A stretch of DNA of 64,000 nt, taken from Paramarasmius palmivorus. Its lineage: Eukaryota; Basidiomycota; Agaricomycetes; Agaricales; Marasmiaceae. Made by a program: the position numbers and the translations under genes. The notes beneath the pieces are model-generated. The model saw nothing but the letters and a program-made list of their open reading frames with translations. It was not told the origin of the DNA and did not search any database. Shown here piece by piece: positions 57,729 through 64,000 of this stretch. The DNA lies in the NCBI GenBank assembly GCA_037176845.1, contig JAYKXP010000009.1:124001-188000 (forward strand), in the 5' to 3' direction. Positions within the stretch are counted from its first letter, which is position 1; each line of letters opens with the position of its first letter.

Positions 57729-60237
57729 ATGGCGAAAAAGAGAAAGATACAGCAGGTCGAGGAGGAAAAGGAGATTCATGGGCAAGAGGTCGTAAAAAAG
57801 AAGACTCCGCCGTGGTCGTTCCTTGCATTCGATGTTGGAGTTACCGTTGGATGTCCTTTTTGAGGTGAGGTTACTTGTCAGGGGCATAACCGTAATCTGG
57901 ACTTAGGCATCACATAGATTCTCGGTCACCTCAAACCTTATGATCTCTTGCGCCTGTCGTGGACAACCAAGAAGCTTCGACAATCACTCATGTCACGGTC
58001 ATCGACCAGCGTGTGGAAGACTTCGTTATCGAGCATCGGTATTCCCGGGTCTATCTCAAAGTATATCAGTGAGCCAGCAGTTACTCAGCTCATCTTTCAC
58101 CCATTCTGCACTGTAAGCGCTACCTTGGTCGGTCTTAACCGCGTATGCTGACAGCCGCGACAAGTTCTGTGGGGAAACGAAAGTCATAAAGATCCACTGG
58201 GGCGCGTTAGCTAGATGTTGCAAGCCGTGTCAAATGAAAAGGTACATTCATTCATTTGGTTTCATTCTTCCATACTAATGACGTTGCTAGGTTCTTTGCA
58301 CCCGATTTCTCTGCGAAAATCGAGGCCAAGTTCCCACTATCATTATGGGTGACATTACCATACGTTCTAGATGAACCTAATCATTTCACTGGCACCCGTA
58401 CGTTCATGAGAATCCCTTTCATTAGGAAGATCATCTAATTTTCTTGCTGCCTTTTAAGGTGATCCACTCTACTCCGTCCAATGCGCCCAGGAGTTGACAG
58501 CAGAATGGTCTACCGTAGATTCTAAGGAGCGCGAAAATTCATGGATCGGAAGGTTCAAGAACATAAAGAGAAGACAGAGGTTCGTTTGATATGCCGTTAC
58601 AACTACAGGACTGCTCAAGACACAGCCTAATCTTTCCGTCGGTAGGTAATCTCCGCTCTCAGTATTTGGGATCAATCTCGTGCAGATGATCGTGAAGCTG
58701 AGCTGAACGGGGCACGGGATTCGCGTCTAAACGCGTACGTGTACAAATCTCATTTAACACTATCTTTCCTTGGTCTTACCTCCCCGCTAGTATTGTATCC
58801 AAGCTGAACAGCGCAGGCTGGAGCGCAGAGCTAGCTCACGAAGAATCTCTTGCAAAGCTGTCGCAGCACAAGCTGGTGAAGCAACCGAAACCATTGACTG
58901 AACGTAGTAAGTTCTATACGGTGATTAGTACTTTTCTTTCTCTAATTTGACCTTCATCAGTTTGGAAGAACATAGGACCAAAGTTAATTCGACTTCATAT
59001 CCGAAACCCGTGATGAACGCATCGCAAAGGAAAGATTGGACACTTCGCGGGATCGGTATAGGCTCGTCGCCGGGATTTTGCGCACAGTGGAGATGTCTTT
59101 GCCTCGGGATATGATCATGCCCCTTCAGATTGACGTCGCATTCTGGGAGCCGTTCAGGAATATCATCGAGGAGCTGCCTGTAGAGGCTGGCACAGACATC
59201 TCCATATTTGAAGAAGCGATCACAAAACTACCTCAATTCATCGAAGACTGGAACCTCCAAAGAAAGAAAGCGTCCCTTCGAGCTCTCGAGCAACACAAAA
59301 CAGGCGCTACGGAAGAGGATCTATATGCCTCTACAACTCTATTTCGATGCCAGAATCCGCTCTGCAGTCATAAGATATACAATTACCCAGGAATCATATC
59401 CCATCACTGTTCTCCTCCGAAAGACGCTTCCGAGTCTTTGCCGGAGTGGTACAGTGATTCCAATTTGAGTACATCCGCCTTTTGGAATCAACCTGCCGCC
59501 GTCGAACCTAGCTTCGAATATATCTGCGTGGCCAGTGATCACTCACAAGGGAGGTCTGCAAGCTGTATTCTCTCGACTGCGAGAATACCTCATCGCGCAC
59601 GATGGCCGAAATGAACCCCATCGTGGAATGCAAGACGTGCTCAGACCAACCTGACAAAGGGCGTCACTTCTTTAGATGGACTCATGCAGTGAGTACCTCG
59701 CTGTTGTGTTTTCAGGGATTGCTTTCTTAAACTACAACAGCTTGATCATGAGCACCTCGAGTTCGCTGCTGTCAGCGAAGAAGACTTGGTCGTTGTTATG
59801 GAGCAAGAGTCCGGATCAGGAAAAAAGTCGAGATCTCCCCTACGTCGCGCATAAGAGAGAAGGAACACATCCATCGGTGCAAGTACTGCAATTTTCGGGA
59901 TGAAGTGGCCCTAGTTCGGAATCACTTGAGGATTTAGTGTGTTTTCTGACCACCCCTTTTTCCGTTTTCTTCTACTGACCCACTCGTGTGTAGCCACGAC
60001 ATCAAAGAGACTCTCGATGATCACTGGGAGTATACGTACCTCGAGTCTTTGCGAAGGGTAGGTCCCATGCCGGTGGAGGTATCAAGTGATTTATTCATTA
60101 GGACATGGTGCGTCATCTGTCGGCTTTTTGACCTGTCCTGCAAGACTAAAATGTGGTTAGATTTTCGGGTTTCCTTTCGACTTTCTCTTCGGTTTCTAGG
60201 GCCGATTCTCAGTACAGCGGTCTTTTGGCCCTTGTAA
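57729..60237 (+). CDS. F-box protein with Cys-rich zinc-finger-like segment
   Basis: Another agaricomycete-type F-box protein, a probable SCF adaptor. A lysine-rich N-terminus is followed by the F-box split by intron 1 at LPLDVLFE|ILGHLKPYDLLRLSWTTK. Then SEPAVTQLIFHPFC and a Cys-rich segment (FCGETK, ARCCKPCQMK). The middle includes PLSLWVTLPYVLDEPNHFTG, and a long exon at 59036-59614 carries CQNPLCSHK. Further segments are PIVECKTCS (near 59620) and HDIKETLDDHWEYTY (near 59995). Exon 1 is 57729-57864 and exon 2 is 57918-58112; later boundaries are approximate. The frame between the start and the F-box is off by one, probably in the aaaaaag run near 57791-57797. The 3' end is uncertain; 60237 is the end of the last open frame. 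Confidence 0.55.
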
Positions 60238-60590
60238 TCACTTTTATCGTATTTATCTCCTCTTTTTCTGCAGTTTAAGTTATCGTTATCACTATCAGTA
60301 TCGCCTTGAACCAGCGTTTGTACACATGTAATTGTACAAAGAACTGTTTTCAGACTGAAAGCGATGTGTCAAAGGTTTCTGACCCCCGTTAAGCAGCGCG
60401 ACAGCTATAGATTAAAGACTAATCAGACCTGTATGTTACTGTTGGTAATACGCGGACAATAAATACGCTATATAAAGTCAATAAGAAAAGAGAATTATCG
60501 AGAACAGAGCTCCACTTGATTCGCATCCTCCGCTTGTTCTTCGCCACCTTCGGAACCACACACGGCATTCCTGAGGGCAGTTTAGAAAAT
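60238..60590. other. Convergent intergenic region
   Basis: Short AT-rich region between the F-box gene and the 3' end of membrane-protein copy C; no gene. Confidence 0.45.
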
Positions 60591-62069
60591 CTACACTTGG
60601 GAACCGAAAGTGCTCGTTCCTCCAGGCTCTCTCTGCGCTGGCCGACTAACGAATTGTATGTCGGTGGAGACATCCTGCAAGCTTTCGATATTCTTGCCAA
60701 GTTTCGCTCGAACCATGATCAAGGTCGGAGCGATTCCCTGAAGCATCCGGTTAGAAAATCAAAATATACAGTTTTACACTTACAGCACTGAGGGAAACCA
60801 AAGGGAGTGGGTCGAATGCGTACGTTTCAGGCGGTATGATGTTGGCAAGAATCAGACTTGCGATGATCGTGACTGGATAGATCATTCCAGACTCGAGTCT
60901 ATAGGAAGAACTGTTAGACAAATATCTGATCTGATAGGCAGGGCTATCTTACATCACTCTGGAAATAGATTGAACTTTATTGCTGATGTGGACCCCTTGA
61001 CGGCGAACTTCTCGATGAATCCACCAAATACGCCCAGCTACGTGCGAGGTGCCATTAGCTACGGGAAAATCAGTGTCGGGTCGAAACACGCACCAGTTAG
61101 CAGAGTAATGATGAGGTTATTGACAGCGCTGGTGACTTGATATGCAAAATTGACATCGCTCGCGAGCACAAGCAAGGTTGGAGCATTCGGAGTGAGCGTG
61201 ACAAGAGCACTTATCCCGACTGATAGCAGAATGGAACTAGAAAGACCGCAGGCTTCGAGCGCCAATATTAACGGACGGTAAACTAAGTCCGGAAGGAAGA
61301 CATGCGCACCGTTGACAAAGACAGAGGCCACGATCAAAGGAACAGCGACTACTTTGCTAGAACCCCAGATGAGATAGCATCGATGAATCTGAATTACAAA
61401 TATGAATCGGTGGTCATTGAGAGGATGTAACGGCACGAACTAGCATCCACTCCGCCGCAACACTGGCATTAATTTTAGACGGTGAAGGACATGATGCAAG
61501 GGGGACCTACTTAAGAACAACAGGGACTAAGATTTCGGTCGAGCTAGGTCAACGCCCAAGAAAGAATCAGCGCTGGTGCAGGGCAAGGCGGAGGATACAT
61601 ACCTTCCAAGTCTCCTCTCAAAGTCGTTGTATTCCTGGTATTGCTCCAACAGATTGTAATCCTCATTCTTGACAACATCAAAGCGAATGATGGCACCATG
61701 AACATAGTAGGCGGTGTGGTTGACCACAAAAATCGTCGACAAGGCAAATAACACCACAGTGAGGATGAGGTAGAGATTTTTATGGCGTCTTTCGCCAGTT
61801 TTGTCACGACTACGCATCAGGTAGATGCATGTCCCAAAGAGCAGAACATAGGTACCTAACGAAAATGTTTCGTTATCCTGGCACGCCCTATACCACCTGA
61901 TCAAAAATTATACCGTATGCGAAGTACATGGCCTGATAAAACGAACGCAATATTAGCCCAAGACTGCAGCAGACTCTAACGGCGGCATCCTTACCACCAA
62001 AGTGGGGACTGGCTTGATGATAGTTTGGACCACAGAGAGGTAGGGCACATACGGAGCAGTAGACGACAT
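60591..62069 (-). CDS. Basidiomycete multi-helix (7TM-like) membrane protein, copy C
   Basis: Best-preserved copy. ATG at 62069, first exon MSSTAPYVPYLS...PTLV ending before gtaagg. A 19-nt exon codes AMYFAYG (near 61930-61912). The next exon (about 61858-61606) carries YVLLFGTCIYLMRSRDKTGE, FALSTIFVVNHTAYYVHGA and KNEDYNLLEQYQ. Short exons and the segment 61436-61080 (helices; LIITLLTGA) follow, then an exon with GVIYPV-like sequence. The C-terminal exon has GIAPTLIMVRAKLGKNIESL, ending at 60591 (tail RPAQREPGGTSTFGSQV). The start agrees with the homologous ATG of copies A and B. Function unknown; sensor, transporter or receptor cannot be told apart. Confidence 0.65.
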
Positions 62070-62297
62070 TGCTGTCATCGGAAGGGAGAGTCCAAGGCAT
62101 ATTTTATAAGTAGACAACAGTCCCGTGCACTTCAGGAACGGTCCCTGTAAACAAAAGAAGAGATGGTGAACATCAACCTGCATAGAAGATGCTATGATTC
62201 TACGCAGAAAGGACAGGGATTGCCATAAACTATGTCATTATTGGGACCGACTGGAACACATCAGTCAAGCTCAATCGTGGTAGAAACAGCTTGCGAC

Positions 62298-62876
62298 TCA
62301 CATAGTCGTTGCTTTAACGAAAGAATCCTTAATGTATGATACGCTAGTAGGCCTACAATGGCTACTACTAGGGCAAGCTGAGAATGCCACTAAGGCTTTA
62401 GTGGCGAGACCAAGTGCGCTATGTGCGCTACTCCACTGTCTCCACATCAGGCGGTCATGAATAGGTGCTATCAAAGATAGAACCTGAAACTTGAGAATCC
62501 AGTTGGCCGAACAATGGTCGTGTGACCGAACAGGATAATTTCGCCTTGATCTATCCAGGAACTCGCTGCGGCAAACGCGCTGTGATCTTAGTCGCCGATA
62601 CAGACTGTTCTTATCACGGCGTTGGTCGCAGGTATCAATCCACGAGGGACCGCCACTCTCGTTCGCCGTTCGACGTGGCGTTGCAATGAATGATGTGGTC
62701 GCGGGGAAATTGTTGTGCCTGCACCACAGAATCCCAGCGAGAACGACGAGTGCGAAGGCAGTAGCGATAAGAGCGTCTATGTATCTCACATCCTTCGCAG
62801 AGTATGTGTAATTTTCGTTTGAGTCGGCGAGGGGTAGCGTGCAGTTGCAGAATATAAATGTGTTAGTACGATGCAA
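62298..62876 (-). CDS. Hypothetical protein with one predicted membrane span
   Basis: Uninterrupted 192-codon minus-strand frame. The N-terminal part has a hydrophobic segment at about 34-52 (ALIATAFALVVLAGILWC). The remainder is Arg/Ser-rich and low in complexity, without a domain. It begins with an ATG and ends just upstream of copy C. It may be a real small gene, part of a decayed longer one, or chance; the hydrophobic segment is its only support. Confidence 0.25.
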   Translation of the reverse strand: MHRTNTFIFCNCTLPLADSNENYTYSAKDVRYIDALIATAFALVVLAGILWCRHNNFPATTSFIATPRRTANESGGPSWIDTCDQRRDKNSLYRRLRSQRVCRSEFLDRSRRNYPVRSHDHCSANWILKFQVLSLIAPIHDRLMWRQWSSAHSALGLATKALVAFSACPSSSHCRPTSVSYIKDSFVKATTM

Positions 62877-63779
62877 AGCTAGGTTGCAAAGGTGCTGGAG
62901 CTATAAATGATGCAATTTGCTGTAACCATCTGATAAAAAGTGAAGAATTCTGTTGACGATGAAACTGGTACGAAAGATGGAAGGGTGTCAGTCCTGGTCG
63001 ATCACAAGAGAAGGGCAGAGGACGTACTACTGATAGGCAACAGTGTCACCAGCAAGGCCACCTCTGGCTCTCAAATGACGACTTCCGCGTTAAGTTGACG
63101 AAGACAGCGAAATATACGTTCATCTTAGCACTGGGCAGCTCATACGTAGCTTGTAGAACGTAGCTTGCCTCCACCAGAAACCAGATGGGTCATCGCCGGA
63201 AAGAGAAGGGGTATAGCTGTGGTGTCCATGTGCGTCCTTTAGGTTTAATGTCGATGGTAATTGAATTTGTACGTCGGTCTGTCTTTCTTCGAGGCGAACC
63301 GACGCTTCTTCCCTATTAAGACCATCCCCATACCGAGAGAAAGAGCCTTCTGCCAGCCGGCGGTTTTCGGGGTAGTTCAGGAACCTTATCTTCCCGTTCT
63401 CCGGTATCTTTCGTTGGTGAGAAACTTCGGGCTTGGACCAGGCTTGTATTGCAACGTGGAGATGTGATGAGGTGGGGACATGTCAGAAAAAATAGAGAGC
63501 AAGAGGCCCTCTGGGCTGATCATGTGCTTGCAGCGCCAAATCAGACGCTTGGAAAACTCCCACGTTCAAGCACCTCTTCCTGAGCGCTCATCGACCCATC
63601 CCTCAGGCTCATGCCCATTGTCCGCCAATCCAAGTGAGCTCACTAGTGTATTTGATGTACGACAAATATTTTATTCATCAGAATACGAGGATCCAGATTA
63701 TGAATTAATAAATACATTCGAAGACGGCGGGAAACGGGAAAAGAGCCATAAACGCGAGCCTACCACACAACGTACTCCT
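62877..63779. other. Intergenic 3' of membrane-protein copy D
   Basis: No supported gene. The plus frame 63480-63857 runs antisense into copy D and is rejected as a shadow. Confidence 0.4.
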
Positions 63780-64000
63780 TCATACAATCACAGTGGTCCT
63801 CTTCGATCGGGCGTTTCTCGCTTGTTCTTCACTGTTCTCGAACCCGCCGATCGATAGTCCCTGTGCCTGAGAACGGATGGTGCTCGTTTCCCCGATTCCT
63901 CGCTGTGCTGGCTGGTTGTTGAACTGTATTTCGGAAAGCGCCTGCGAGCTTTCGACATTCTTGCCAAGTTTCGCTCGGACCATGATCAGAGTCGGGGCCA
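63780..64000 (-). CDS. Basidiomycete multi-helix (7TM-like) membrane protein, copy D (3' end only)
   Basis: Cut by the right edge of the window. The C-terminal coding part reads MVRAKLGKNVESSQ, then EIQFNNQPAQRGIGETSTI, matching the tails of copies A-C, and stops at 63782-63780. The upstream GIAPTLI part lies at the window edge. This fourth copy shows that the array continues beyond the window. Confidence 0.65.
   Translation of the reverse strand, partial: APTLIMVRAKLGKNVESSQALSEIQFNNQPAQRGIGETSTIRSQAQGLSIGGFENSEEQARNARSKRTTVIV

Noticed and set aside
63480..63857. Plus-strand 125-codon frame near the right edge
   Set aside because: Overlaps antisense the conserved C-terminal exon of membrane-protein copy D and has no features.
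1..64000. CRISPR arrays, bacterial operons, tRNA or rRNA genes, intact transposons
   Set aside because: Looked for regular direct repeats, T-loop-like motifs, reverse transcriptase or transposase motifs and terminal repeats; nothing convincing was found by eye. A tRNA scan and repeat-library search would be decisive.

Overview
The window is eukaryotic nuclear DNA from a filamentous fungus, most likely an agaricomycete (mushroom-forming) basidiomycete. The evidence is the very short introns (mostly 45-62 nt, GT-AG with a few GC-AG), coding exons as small as 6, 11, 12, 19 and 25 nt, and the gene content: a short-type heme-thiolate peroxygenase, beta-trefoil lectin-like proteins, lineage-expanded seven-helix membrane proteins and F-box proteins. 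Exons were assembled by hand from splice signals, reading-frame continuity and family resemblance. Spans given for genes include introns.

Layout. 1-2.3 kb: the 3' end of a CCR4-NOT subunit gene (NOT2) and the beta subunit of geranylgeranyltransferase I (CDC43). 3.6-10.1 kb: four tandem + strand paralogues of a small beta-trefoil-like protein (137-142 aa) with the same four-exon architecture and duplicated upstream regions, followed tail-to-tail by a dienelactone hydrolase with ten exons. 13-20.8 kb: two GH20 beta-N-acetylhexosaminidase paralogues flanking a short unspecific peroxygenase. 21.6-33.2 kb: three paralogues of a secreted class C beta-lactamase/esterase-like serine hydrolase, with an ENT3-type epsin between the second and third. 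34-36.3 kb: an intact secreted S28 serine carboxypeptidase. 36.4-38.8 kb: an RRT8/EI24-like membrane protein and a small single-pass membrane protein, both on the minus strand. 41.3-44.6 kb: an FMN-dependent lactate monooxygenase-like oxidase and an F-box protein. 45.8-64 kb: four minus-strand copies (the last cut by the window edge) of a basidiomycete multi-helix membrane protein family, interrupted at 54.6-60.2 kb by an uncharacterised basidiomycete-type protein and an F-box/zinc-finger-like protein, plus diverged tandem repeats at 52.6-53.5 kb.

How the genes may work together. About half the region is a secretome island (hexosaminidases, peroxygenase, serine hydrolases, S28 peptidase, lectin-like proteins) in which each family has expanded locally. 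That fits degradation of, or interaction with, microbial cell walls and litter, but this is inference.

Caveat. Many conserved exons carry single-base gains or losses, often in short homopolymers, in at least a dozen unrelated genes including housekeeping ones. This looks more like consensus-sequence error than mass pseudogenisation, so the broken frames are not called pseudogenes here. No CRISPR arrays, bacterial operons, rRNA genes or convincing tRNA genes were seen. No intact transposon was recognised.
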